From: Bacteroidota bacterium
GTDB lineage: Bacteria > Bacteroidota > Bacteroidia > Flavobacteriales > Weeksellaceae
Length of the DNA: 64,000 nucleotides
NCBI GenBank assembly: GCA_023458535.1
Contig: JAEWYW010000046.1
Location: forward strand, 28,421-92,420
Reading direction: 5' to 3'
Below the pieces are notes generated by a model, which worked only from the letters and a program-made list of their open reading frames with translations, had not been told where the DNA came from and ran no database searches. Of the stretch, positions 49,097 to 56,947 are shown in pieces. Each line of letters starts with the position of its first letter. The first letter of the stretch is position 1. The translations under genes and the position numbers were made by a program.

Positions 49097-50320
49097 ATGA
49101 AAGACAACGAATTATCTAATATACTTAACCAGTACGATACAAACGAACAAATTGACGGGCAACTGTACACCCTCAATATGGGGCCTACCCACCCTGCAAC
49201 GCATGGTATTTTCCAGAATGTGTTGACAATGGATGGAGAAAGAATTTTACATTCTGAGCAGACCGTTGGTTACATACATCGTGCTTTTGAAAAGATTTCT
49301 GAAAGAAGAAATTTTACACAGATTACAACCCTTACAGACCGTATGAACTACTGTTCAGCACCCATTAATAACCTTGGGTGGCACATGACAGTAGAAAAGC
49401 TTTTGGGTATACAGGTTCCAAAGCGTGTAGATTATATGCGTGTTATCTTAATGGAATTGGCCAGAATTGGCGACCATCTTATTTGCAACGGTGTAACGGG
49501 AATGGATGCAGGAGCTATTACAGGCCTTACATACATGTTTATCGAAAGAGAACGTATCTACGACATGTATGAGCAAATTTGTGGTGCAAGAATGACAACC
49601 AATATGGGAAGAATAGGTGGTTTTGAAAGAGATTTCACCCCTAAATTTCATGAATTGCTGAAAGATTTCCTAAACACTTTCCCAGCAAGATTCCAGGAGT
49701 TCTGTAACCTGTTGGAAAGAAATAGAATCTTTATGGACAGAACCATCGGTGTAGGCGGAATTTCAGCAGAAAGAGCTTTAAGTTATGGTTTCACAGGACC
49801 TAATTTGCGTGCTGCAGGTGTAGATTATGACGTTCGCGTAGCGCAGCCTTATTCTTCTTACGAAGATTTCGATTTTAATATTCCTATCGGAACTGCAGGT
49901 GACACTTACGACAGGTTTATGGTTCGTCAGCAGGAGGTTTGGGAATCAATAAAAATCATTAAGCAAGCATACGAAAACCTTCCAGAGGGACCTTTCCATG
50001 CTGATGTTCCTGAGTTTTACCTTCCAGAAAAAGCAGATGTGTATAACAAAATGGAGGCTCTTATTTACCATTTTAAGATCGTAATGGGAGAAACCAATAT
50101 TCCTAAAGGTGAGGTCTATCATGCAGTTGAGGGCGGAAATGGAGAACTAGGATTTTATTTGGTAAGTGATGGCGGTAGAAGTCCGTACAGATTACATTTC
50201 AGGAGACCATGCTTTATTTATTATCAGGCCTATCCTGAAATGATTACGGGATCTGTAATTTCAGATGCCATTGTAACCATGTGCAGCATGAATGTGATTG
50301 CAGGGGAATTAGACGCATAA
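49097..50320 (+). CDS. nuoD: NADH-quinone oxidoreductase subunit D
   Basis: A 407-residue 49-kDa-type subunit related to the NiFe-hydrogenase large subunit, forming the quinone-binding pocket with NuoB. LNMGPTHPATHGIFQNVL holds the conserved quinone-site histidine loop. GYIHRAFEK, NNLGWHMTVEKLLG, GAITGLTYMFIERERIYD and MNVIAGELDA at the end are all family-typical. No cofactor is bound. A 113-base low-complexity A+T-rich spacer follows before nuoE. Confidence 0.96.
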   Translation: MKDNELSNILNQYDTNEQIDGQLYTLNMGPTHPATHGIFQNVLTMDGERILHSEQTVGYIHRAFEKISERRNFTQITTLTDRMNYCSAPINNLGWHMTVEKLLGIQVPKRVDYMRVILMELARIGDHLICNGVTGMDAGAITGLTYMFIERERIYDMYEQICGARMTTNMGRIGGFERDFTPKFHELLKDFLNTFPARFQEFCNLLERNRIFMDRTIGVGGISAERALSYGFTGPNLRAAGVDYDVRVAQPYSSYEDFDFNIPIGTAGDTYDRFMVRQQEVWESIKIIKQAYENLPEGPFHADVPEFYLPEKADVYNKMEALIYHFKIVMGETNIPKGEVYHAVEGGNGELGFYLVSDGGRSPYRLHFRRPCFIYYQAYPEMITGSVISDAIVTMCSMNVIAGELDA

Positions 50321-50433
50321 AAAATGATAAATTTTGAATGATTAGTTAAACTTAATTTAATTCAAAAAAAGAAATATAAAAGTCAAATTTTAGAACTCAA
50401 AATCTAAGATTTAAAAATTTAAAACTTTAAAAA

Positions 50434-50943
50434 GTGAGCGAAACGATAGCTTTTAAACCTGAAACATTAGCGCAGGTTCACAAAATAATCGCAAGATACC
50501 CAGAAGGAAGACAAAAGTCTGCCCTAATCCCTGTTCTTCATATTGCTCAGAAAGAATTTGGAGGTTGGTTAGATGTTCCTGTGATGGATTATGTAGCTTC
50601 TGTATTAGATATTCTTCCTATTGAAGTGTATGAAGTAGCCACTTTTTACACCATGTTCAATATGAAGCCAGTAGGTAAATATGTTTTGGAAGTATGCAGA
50701 ACAGGACCTTGTATGGTTCGTGGAAGTGAAAAAATCCTCGATTATATCCGCACTAAATTGAACATTAAAGATGGTGAAACTACTGAAGATGGAATGTTCA
50801 CCTTGAAACCAGCTGAATGCTTGGGAGCCTGCGGATACGCACCAATGTTGCAGTTAGGAAAATTTTATCATGAGAATTTAACGATTGAAAAAGTGGATGA
50901 AATCCTTGAGCTGTGCAGACAAGGACAAATGGCGTTGGATTAA
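50434..50943 (+). CDS. nuoE: NADH-quinone oxidoreductase subunit E
   Basis: A 169-residue 24-kDa-type subunit with a thioredoxin-like 2Fe-2S domain (cluster N1a). The four ligands lie in VCRTGPCMVRG and PAECLGACGYAP. VYEVATFYTMFNMKPVG and KSALIPVLHIAQKEFGGW are the conserved helical part. The start codon is GTG at 50434 (MSETIAFKPE); no ATG is available upstream in frame. It is followed by a short spacer and the frameshifted start of nuoF. Confidence 0.95.
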   Translation: MSETIAFKPETLAQVHKIIARYPEGRQKSALIPVLHIAQKEFGGWLDVPVMDYVASVLDILPIEVYEVATFYTMFNMKPVGKYVLEVCRTGPCMVRGSEKILDYIRTKLNIKDGETTEDGMFTLKPAECLGACGYAPMLQLGKFYHENLTIEKVDEILELCRQGQMALD

Positions 50944-51024
50944 ATAATTCGTGAGTAGATATTAATATTAAAGATTATAAAAAAAGCTAGAAGCTGACAG
51001 CCAATAGCCAAAAGAAGATAAAAA
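50944..51024 (+). repeat. Low-complexity intergenic spacer between nuoE and nuoF
   Basis: The stretch contains near-repeats of the form AGCTAGAAGCTGACAGCCAA and TAGCCAAAAGAAG. Similar short-period A-rich or CTAA-rich runs fill the other long spacers of the operon (49050-49096, 50340-50433, 54300-54380 and 55530-55572). No promoter box or gene is seen in it. Confidence 0.4.
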
Positions 51025-51128
51025 ATGAGTAAAAAACTTTTACTTAAGACGCACACATAGAGGGTATTCGCTACTTCGATGTTTACCGCAAACAAGGTGG
51101 ATATACAGCAGCAGAAAAAGCCCTTAAA
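51025..51128 (+). other. nuoF: Frameshifted 5' end of nuoF
   Basis: An ATG at 51025 opens MSKKLLLK and then hits TAG at 51058. In the +2 frame from 51048 the expected NuoF N-terminus continues without a break (DAHIEGIRYFDVYRKQGG, then TAAEKALK) into the downstream ORF at 51129. One base is missing in CTTAAGAC: inserting an A (AAA GAC) would restore a 45xx-residue-class NuoF opening, MSKKLLLKDAHIEGIR. It may be a true mutation or an assembly indel next to A runs. The sequence does not resemble a known programmed -1 slippery site. Confidence 0.85.
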
Positions 51129-52379
51129 ATGACTCCCGAAGAAATTTTGGAAGAAGTGAAAACTTCCGGACTTCGTGGTCGTGGCGGTGCCGGTTTCCCA
51201 ACAGGTATGAAGTGGAGCTTCCTGGCAAAACCAGAAGGCGTGCCAAGACACTTGGTAGTAAATGCGGATGAATCTGAACCGGGTACTTTCAAAGACAGAT
51301 ATTTAATGGAATTCCTTCCTCATCTTTTAATTGAGGGAATGTTGATTTCATCTTTTACTTTAGGTTCGAATGTTTCATATATCTACATTCGTGGAGAATA
51401 TTCGTGGATTCCAGATATCCTAGAAGAAGCTATTGAAGAGGCCAAACAAGCAGGTTTTCTCGGTAAAAATATTTTAGGGACAGGTTTCGATTTAGAAATT
51501 TATGTTCAACGTGGTGCTGGAGCCTACATCTGTGGCGAAGAAACCGCTTTGCTGGAATCTCTGGAAGGAAAAAGAGGAAACCCAAGATTAAAACCACCTT
51601 TCCCAGCAGTGAAAGGACTTTGGGAAAGACCAACGGTTGTGAACAATGTAGAAACCATTGCTGCAGTCGTTCCAATTATAGACATTACAGGTGCTGAATA
51701 TGCAAAAATAGGTGTAGGAAGATCAACGGGAACCAAATTGATTTCTGCTTGTGGAAACATCAATAAACCTGGTGTTTACGAGATTGATATGACCATTTCT
51801 GTAGAAGAATTTATTTATTCTGATGAATATTGTGGAGGAATTCCGAATGGTAAAAAATTAAAGGCTTGTATTCCTGGAGGTTCTTCAGTTCCTATTTTGC
51901 CAGCCAACCTATTATTACGAACCATTAATGGGGAACCAAGAATCATGAATTATGAATCTCTTGCAGATGGCGGTTTCGCTACAGGTACCATGATGGGTTC
52001 TGGTGGTTTTGAGGTTTTAGATGAAGATCAATCTGTGGTAGAGCATACCATGACTTTAGCGAGATTTTACAATCACGAAAGTTGCGGACAGTGTACACCA
52101 TGCAGAGAAGGAACAGGTTGGATGTATAAAATTCTAAAGAAAATTTGGAAGGGAGAAGGTAAAATGGAAGATATTGATTTGCTTTGGGACATCCAGAGAA
52201 AAATCGAAGGAAACACCATTTGTCCGCTAGGTGATGCCGCAGCTTGGCCAGTAGCCGCTGCCATACGCCATTTCAGAGATGAATTTGAGTGGTATATTAA
52301 AAACCCAGAACTCAGTCAGACTCAAAATTATGGTTTGGCCAATTATGCAGATCCTATCCCTGCACCCGCAAGTAATTAA
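51129..52379 (+). CDS. nuoF: NADH-quinone oxidoreductase subunit F (N-terminus lost to a frameshift)
   Basis: The 51-kDa-type flavoprotein subunit, where NADH reduces FMN and cluster N3. The intact portion of 416 residues begins at the internal ATG (MTPEEILEEVKTSGLRGRGG). All cofactor motifs are present: GRGGAGFPTGMKWSF (NADH/FMN glycine loop), NADESEPGTFKDR, CGEETALLESLEGKRGNPR, ESCGQCTPCREGTGWM and NTICPLGDAAAWP (four 4Fe-4S cysteines). About 35 N-terminal residues are encoded upstream in another frame (51025-51128). The truncated reading would keep the FMN domain but lose the first helices. The stop codon directly abuts the next gene's ATG. Confidence 0.93.
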   Translation: MTPEEILEEVKTSGLRGRGGAGFPTGMKWSFLAKPEGVPRHLVVNADESEPGTFKDRYLMEFLPHLLIEGMLISSFTLGSNVSYIYIRGEYSWIPDILEEAIEEAKQAGFLGKNILGTGFDLEIYVQRGAGAYICGEETALLESLEGKRGNPRLKPPFPAVKGLWERPTVVNNVETIAAVVPIIDITGAEYAKIGVGRSTGTKLISACGNINKPGVYEIDMTISVEEFIYSDEYCGGIPNGKKLKACIPGGSSVPILPANLLLRTINGEPRIMNYESLADGGFATGTMMGSGGFEVLDEDQSVVEHTMTLARFYNHESCGQCTPCREGTGWMYKILKKIWKGEGKMEDIDLLWDIQRKIEGNTICPLGDAAAWPVAAAIRHFRDEFEWYIKNPELSQTQNYGLANYADPIPAPASN

Positions 52380-53213
52380 ATGAAAAAGATATTATTAGCT
52401 GGTTTTTGTCTCTTATCGTTTGCAAAAGCATTCAGTCAGAGCCAGCAAGAAGAGAGTTCTTTAACTAAAAAAGGAAAAATATTTGTTTTTTGGGGTTGGA
52501 ATACCGCAGGATACAGCAAATCAGATATTCATTTTAAAGGTGACGGCTACGATTTCACTCTTAAAAATGCGAGTGCACACGATCGTCCGACGAAATTTAC
52601 TTTCAAGGATTATTTTGCAGTTGATAATCTGACAATTCCTCAAACCAACGCCCGAATAGGATATTTTATTAAAGATGATGTAGCTGCTGTTTTAGGTTTA
52701 GATCACATGAAGTATGTGATGGATCAGAATCAGGCTGTAGGTTTTAAAGGTCATATTTCAGATCCTGTTTATGCCGCAATGGTTCAGCCAGGTTCAGCCG
52801 TGAACCTTACAGACGGAGAGTTTTTAACATTTGAGCATACCGATGGTTTGAATTATGTAAATGTAGGACTTGAAAAATATTCCAATATTTCACATTCTAA
52901 GAACTTCAATTTGGAGTTTGCCTACGGTGCTGGTGTCGGAGCTTTAATTCCTAAATCGAATGTTAAACTTTTCGGTAACGAAAGAAGCGACAGATTTCAT
53001 TTAGCGGGTTTCGGCGCAGATGCTAGAGCCAGTTTAAATGCTGTTTTTTTAAAGCACATCATGTTAAGATTAGAAGGTAAATTGGGTTACATCAATATGC
53101 CTGATATTAAAACAACTTTAAATAACAAACCCGATAAAGCATCTCAAGCCTTCTTTTTTGCGCAGGCAAATTTAGGCATAGGATATATTTTCGGATTTCA
53201 TAAAAAAGGATAA
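52380..53213 (+). CDS. Predicted outer-membrane beta-barrel protein inside the nuo operon
   Basis: Not a complex I subunit. A 277-residue exported protein with a signal peptide (ILLAGFCLLSFAKAFSQ). Alternating hydrophobic strands separated by turns follow: FVFWGWNTAGYSKS, YFAVDNLTIPQTNARIGYFI, LNYVNVGLEKYSN, FNLEFAYGAGVGALIP, HIMLRLEGKLGYINM and the C-terminal strand AQANLGIGYIFGF, whose alternating aromatic ending suits an outer-membrane barrel. No enzymatic motif is seen. Its ATG immediately follows the nuoF stop with no gap, and nuoG begins 40 bases downstream, so it is co-transcribed with complex I. Why an outer-membrane protein sits there is unexplained. Confidence 0.75.
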   Translation: MKKILLAGFCLLSFAKAFSQSQQEESSLTKKGKIFVFWGWNTAGYSKSDIHFKGDGYDFTLKNASAHDRPTKFTFKDYFAVDNLTIPQTNARIGYFIKDDVAAVLGLDHMKYVMDQNQAVGFKGHISDPVYAAMVQPGSAVNLTDGEFLTFEHTDGLNYVNVGLEKYSNISHSKNFNLEFAYGAGVGALIPKSNVKLFGNERSDRFHLAGFGADARASLNAVFLKHIMLRLEGKLGYINMPDIKTTLNNKPDKASQAFFFAQANLGIGYIFGFHKKG

Positions 53214-53253
53214 TTGGCGCAAGCCTTAATGATAAGCTTATAACAATATTAGA

Positions 53254-54282
53254 ATGAGCGAAGAAATTAAAAAATTTAAAATAACCATAGACGGACAAAC
53301 TACTGAGGTTTTGCCTGGTACTTCTATCTTGGAAGCTGCAAGACAAATCGGTGGTAAATCTGTGCCTCCTGCAATGTGCTATTACAGCAAGTTGGAGCAA
53401 AGTGGCGGTAGATGTAGAACGTGTTTGGTAGAGGTTTCCAAAGGCTCTGAGGCAGATCCTCGCCCAATGCCAAAATTGGTAGCGAGCTGTAGAACTGGTG
53501 TAATGGATGGTATGGAAGTCAAAAATCTTACCTCAGAAAAAGCACAGGAAGGCAGAAAAGCAGTTACCGAATTTTTGTTGGTAAATCACCCATTAGACTG
53601 TCCTATTTGTGACCAAGCGGGTGAATGTGATCTTCAAGATCTAGGCTATGAGCATGGTGTGGAAGATACTAGAACTGAGTTTGAAAGAAATACATACGAT
53701 GCAGACGATTTAGGTCCGAATATTAAGTTGAACATGAACCGTTGCATTCTTTGTGCAAGATGTGTGTTAACAGCTAACCAATTGACCAATACTCGTGAGC
53801 ACGGAATTTTGTTCAGAGGAGATCATGCGGAGATTTCAACCTACCTGAATAAAGCATTGGATAATGATTTCATCGGAAATGTAATAGATGTGTGTCCTGT
53901 GGGTGCTTTAACTGATAGAACAGCACGTTTCAGCAGCAGAGTTTGGTTCACCAATCCTCTTAATGCAACTTGTAAATGTGATAAATGCTCAGGAAAAGCA
54001 GTTCTTTGGATGAAGGGTGACGAAATTATTCGTGTTACGGCAAGAAAAGACCAATGGGGTGAGGTAGAAGAGTTCATCTGCGATACTTGTAGATTCGATA
54101 GAAAAGACACTTCTCTTTGGCAGATTGAAGGTCCTAGAAATATCGACAGACATTCTGTAATTTCTTTGAACCACTATGAAAAACCAGAGTACGAGCACAG
54201 ATTATTGGATAATCCCGATGCGAGAGAGCTGAGTGCTAAAGACGAGGAAATTGCACAGCAAAATTTAGAAACTGATAATTAA
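53254..54282 (+). CDS. nuoG: NADH-quinone oxidoreductase subunit G (short form)
   Basis: A 342-residue iron-sulfur subunit of the peripheral arm. An N-terminal 2Fe-2S ferredoxin domain has ligands in CYYSKLEQSGGRCRTC and VASCRTG. HPLDCPICDQAGECDLQ holds the His-Cys3 cluster N5, and CILCARCVLTANQ with DVCPVGALTDRT a 4Fe-4S cluster. A final cysteine-rich part (CKCDKCSGKAVLWMKGDE, CDTCRFDRK) resembles the start of the molybdopterin-oxidoreductase-like domain. The large C-terminal domain found in Escherichia coli NuoG is absent. The short form is usual for flavobacteria, so I do not read it as truncated. Confidence 0.93.
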   Translation: MSEEIKKFKITIDGQTTEVLPGTSILEAARQIGGKSVPPAMCYYSKLEQSGGRCRTCLVEVSKGSEADPRPMPKLVASCRTGVMDGMEVKNLTSEKAQEGRKAVTEFLLVNHPLDCPICDQAGECDLQDLGYEHGVEDTRTEFERNTYDADDLGPNIKLNMNRCILCARCVLTANQLTNTREHGILFRGDHAEISTYLNKALDNDFIGNVIDVCPVGALTDRTARFSSRVWFTNPLNATCKCDKCSGKAVLWMKGDEIIRVTARKDQWGEVEEFICDTCRFDRKDTSLWQIEGPRNIDRHSVISLNHYEKPEYEHRLLDNPDARELSAKDEEIAQQNLETDN

Positions 54283-54380
54283 TTTGAAATGTGATCATTT
54301 GAAAAATTAGATAATTTAAGAATTTTTAGAATCGTCATTTTTAAATTCTTACTTCTAATTTCTAAAATCTATAAAACAGA

Positions 54381-55448
54381 ATGGATTTACTTACCTTTAA
54401 AATCATACTTGTTCTTGCCTTATTTTTATTGGCGCTTACAGTTGCGGCCTACTCCACTTGGGCAGAGCGTAAAGTAGCGGCAATTATGCAGGACAGAATC
54501 GGACCCAACAGAGCAGGACCTTTCGGGTTGCTACAACCTTTAGCCGACGGTGGAAAGTTTTTCTTTAAAGAAGATTTTACACCAGCTAATGCCGAAAAGT
54601 TTTTATTCATCATCGGGCCGTCTATCGTCATGTTTATTTCTTTGCTTACAGGAGCCGTTATTCCTTGGGGTAAAACTTTAAACATTGGTGGAAACTCTTT
54701 TGATCTTCAGGTAGCCAATATCGATATTGGTGTTTTGTATATCCTTGGTCTTGCATCGGTTTCCGTGTATGGAATGATGCTTGGAGGTTGGGCTTCTAAC
54801 AACAAATATTCATTAATTGGTGCTATCCGTGCAAGTTCGCAGATGATTTCTTACGAATTAGCAATGGGTCTTTCTTTACTAGCCATCATTATGATGAGTG
54901 GAAGTTTGGAGCTTAAAACGGTGGTAGAACTTCAAACACACGGTAAAATTTGGGGAATTATTCCTGAGGTTTCTGGTTTAAACTGGAACGTATTTTATCA
55001 GCCTGTAGCATTCATCATCTTTTTAATAGCATCTTTAGCGGAGTGTAACAGACACCCTTTCGATTTGCCAGAATGTGAATCTGAATTGGTAACCGGTTAT
55101 TCCACAGAATATTCTTCCATGAAATTAGGATTGTACATGTTTGGTGAATACGTGAATATGTTTATTTCTAACGCCTTAATCGTGGTACTTTTCTTTGGAG
55201 GTTACAACTTCCCAGGAATTGATTGGGTAACAGAAAACTGGGGTGAAAATGCAGCGGGAATTTTAAGTATTCTTTCATTCCTAACAAAAGTATTCTTCGG
55301 AATTTTCTTGTTCATGTGGATCAGATGGACGTTGCCAAGATTCCGTTACGATCAGCTAATGCACATAGGATGGAAAAAATTAATCCCATTCGCATTATTG
55401 AACTTAATTATCACTGGTGCAGTAATTTTATTATTCGCCAATAAATAA
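54381..55448 (+). CDS. nuoH: NADH-quinone oxidoreductase subunit H
   Basis: A 355-residue membrane subunit (ND1-type) with about eight helices, joining the peripheral arm to the proton-pumping arm and forming the quinone entry channel. Conserved features: WAERKVAAIMQDRIGPNRAG near residues 28-47, FGLLQPLADGGKFFFKEDF, the acidic loop AECNRHPFDLPECESELVTG and the C-terminal FMWIRWTLPRFRYDQLM. All are intact. An A+T-rich spacer of about 98 bases precedes it. Confidence 0.96.
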   Translation: MDLLTFKIILVLALFLLALTVAAYSTWAERKVAAIMQDRIGPNRAGPFGLLQPLADGGKFFFKEDFTPANAEKFLFIIGPSIVMFISLLTGAVIPWGKTLNIGGNSFDLQVANIDIGVLYILGLASVSVYGMMLGGWASNNKYSLIGAIRASSQMISYELAMGLSLLAIIMMSGSLELKTVVELQTHGKIWGIIPEVSGLNWNVFYQPVAFIIFLIASLAECNRHPFDLPECESELVTGYSTEYSSMKLGLYMFGEYVNMFISNALIVVLFFGGYNFPGIDWVTENWGENAAGILSILSFLTKVFFGIFLFMWIRWTLPRFRYDQLMHIGWKKLIPFALLNLIITGAVILLFANK

Positions 55449-55529
55449 AATAGAATTCAATCCAACCCAAATGAATTGTAATACTATTGGGTTTGATGTA
55501 TTAATATAAAATGAAGATCACAGACAAGA

Positions 55530-55572
55530 TTAGTCTAAAATCTAATGTCTAACATCTAATATCTATAATTAA
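55530..55572 (+). repeat. Degenerate tandem repeat (TCTAATATCTAA-like) upstream of nuoI
   Basis: Successive near-copies CTAAAATCTAATGTCTAA, CATCTAATATCTATAATT have a period of about 8 bases. They lie directly upstream of the nuoI ATG. Confidence 0.5.
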
Positions 55573-56115
55573 ATGAAATTAACGAATAGATCAAAAGTAG
55601 CTTCAAATAAAAAAATGACTTTCGGTGAAAGCATTTATTTCCCTGCAATTATTCAGGGTATGGGGATTACTTTAAAACATATGTTCAAAAAGCCTCCTAC
55701 CGTTTCTTATCCGGATCAGGAGCGCCCGAGAGCAAAAATTTGGAGAGGACAACATGTATTGAAGCGCGATGAAGAAGGTAGAGAAAGATGTACCGCCTGC
55801 GGACTTTGTGCTGTGGCATGCCCTGCAGAAGCGATTACCATGACTGCTGCTGAGAGAACCAAAGATGAAAAACACCTTTATAGAGAAGAAAAATATGCAT
55901 CTGTATACGAAATCAATATGCTGAGATGTATTTTCTGTGGAATGTGTGAAGAGGCTTGTCCAAAATCTGCAATTTATTTAACAGACAGATTGGTGGATGT
56001 AGAAACCAACAGAGGTTCTTTTATCTATGGAAAAGAAAAATTGGTGGAAAGCATCAATAATAAGATTGACATTACAGACAGACAGTCTGAGAAACAAAAA
56101 CAATCAGTAAAATAA
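55573..56115 (+). CDS. nuoI: NADH-quinone oxidoreductase subunit I
   Basis: A 180-residue subunit with two 4Fe-4S clusters (N6a and N6b) on ferredoxin-type motifs CTACGLCAVACPAEAI and CIFCGMCEEACPKSAI. An amphipathic N-terminal helix (IQGMGITLKHMFKKPPT) anchors it to the membrane. GQHVLKRDEEGRERC is the conserved lead-in. Its stop overlaps the nuoJ ATG by one base. A 124-base spacer with near-repeats lies upstream. Confidence 0.95.
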   Translation: MKLTNRSKVASNKKMTFGESIYFPAIIQGMGITLKHMFKKPPTVSYPDQERPRAKIWRGQHVLKRDEEGRERCTACGLCAVACPAEAITMTAAERTKDEKHLYREEKYASVYEINMLRCIFCGMCEEACPKSAIYLTDRLVDVETNRGSFIYGKEKLVESINNKIDITDRQSEKQKQSVK

Positions 56116-56609
56116 TGGAGCAGATTCTTTTTTACATCGTATCAGGATTGGCATTATCGAGCGCAGGATATTTTGTATTCGCTAAAAATCCTTTGTACGC
56201 CATCTTATCGCTTATCGTAACCTTCTTTTCTATTGCGGGTTTGTATATTTTATTGAATGCTCAGTTTTTAGGAATCATTCAGATCATCGTTTACGCAGGA
56301 GCCATCATGGTATTGTTCTTATACATTTTGATGATGCTGAACCTTAATAAACAGGACGAAAGTAAGAAACATAACATCAACAAATTTGTAGGAATATTTG
56401 CTGCCGGAATTCTTTTTATAGGAATTTTAGGGGCTTACAGAGGTTTAATTATTGAGAAGGCCAATGGAAATATCGATGCCACAGTGGGTTTAACCAAAAA
56501 TTTGGGGAAACTATTGTTCAACCAATACGTTTTGCCATTTGAAATAGCTTCGGTACTTATTTTTGCAGGTATTGTAGGTGCAGTATTAATCGGAAAAAGA
56601 GATTTATAG
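56115..56609 (+). CDS. nuoJ: NADH-quinone oxidoreductase subunit J
   Basis: A 164-residue membrane subunit (ND6-type) with five hydrophobic segments. The family signature is FLGIIQIIVYAGAIMVLFLY, with the pi-bulge region, followed by a soluble loop and a final helix FEIASVLIFAGIVGAVLIGK. Normal length. It overlaps nuoI by one base and lies three bases before nuoK. Confidence 0.93.
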   Translation: MEQILFYIVSGLALSSAGYFVFAKNPLYAILSLIVTFFSIAGLYILLNAQFLGIIQIIVYAGAIMVLFLYILMMLNLNKQDESKKHNINKFVGIFAAGILFIGILGAYRGLIIEKANGNIDATVGLTKNLGKLLFNQYVLPFEIASVLIFAGIVGAVLIGKRDL

Positions 56610-56612
56610 AAT

Positions 56613-56942
56613 ATGGAGACAGCAAATACTTTTATACAAAGCGTACCCTTAGAGCATTTTATTGTTTTGAGCAGTGTATTGTTTTGTTTAGGCGTTTTAG
56701 GAGTACTTCTAAGAAAAAATGCCATCATCATTTTAGGATGTGTAGAATTGATGTTGAATTCTGTAAACCTGTTATTAGCGGCATTTTCAGCGTATAAAGG
56801 AGATGGTAACGGACAAATCTTGGTGTTCTTCATCATGGTGGTTGCAGCAGCAGAAGTAGCTGTGGGATTAGCAATTATCGCCATGTTGTACAGAAATACA
56901 AAATCCGTAGATATCAGTATTTTTAATAAATTAAGAGGATAA
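56613..56942 (+). CDS. nuoK: NADH-quinone oxidoreductase subunit K
   Basis: A 109-residue membrane subunit (ND4L-type) with three helices. The two buried glutamates important for proton transfer are visible: one in ILGCVELMLNSVNLLL and one in MVVAAAEVAVGLAIIAML. Normal length. Tight spacing with nuoJ and nuoL. Confidence 0.95.
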   Translation: METANTFIQSVPLEHFIVLSSVLFCLGVLGVLLRKNAIIILGCVELMLNSVNLLLAAFSAYKGDGNGQILVFFIMVVAAAEVAVGLAIIAMLYRNTKSVDISIFNKLRG

Positions 56943-56947
56943 TAAGG

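Noticed and set aside
51040..51060. Programmed ribosomal frameshift in nuoF
   Set aside because: A -1 shift would be needed at CTT-AAG, which is not a recognised slippery heptamer, and no downstream structure is evident; a missing base is simpler.
53254..54282. nuoG truncated by mutation
   Set aside because: The short form with all N-terminal cluster motifs is usual for flavobacteria, and the stop is followed by normal operon structure.
56435..56884. 149-codon minus-strand open frame opposite nuoJ and nuoK
   Set aside because: Antisense shadow of two confidently identified complex I genes, with no recognisable domain.
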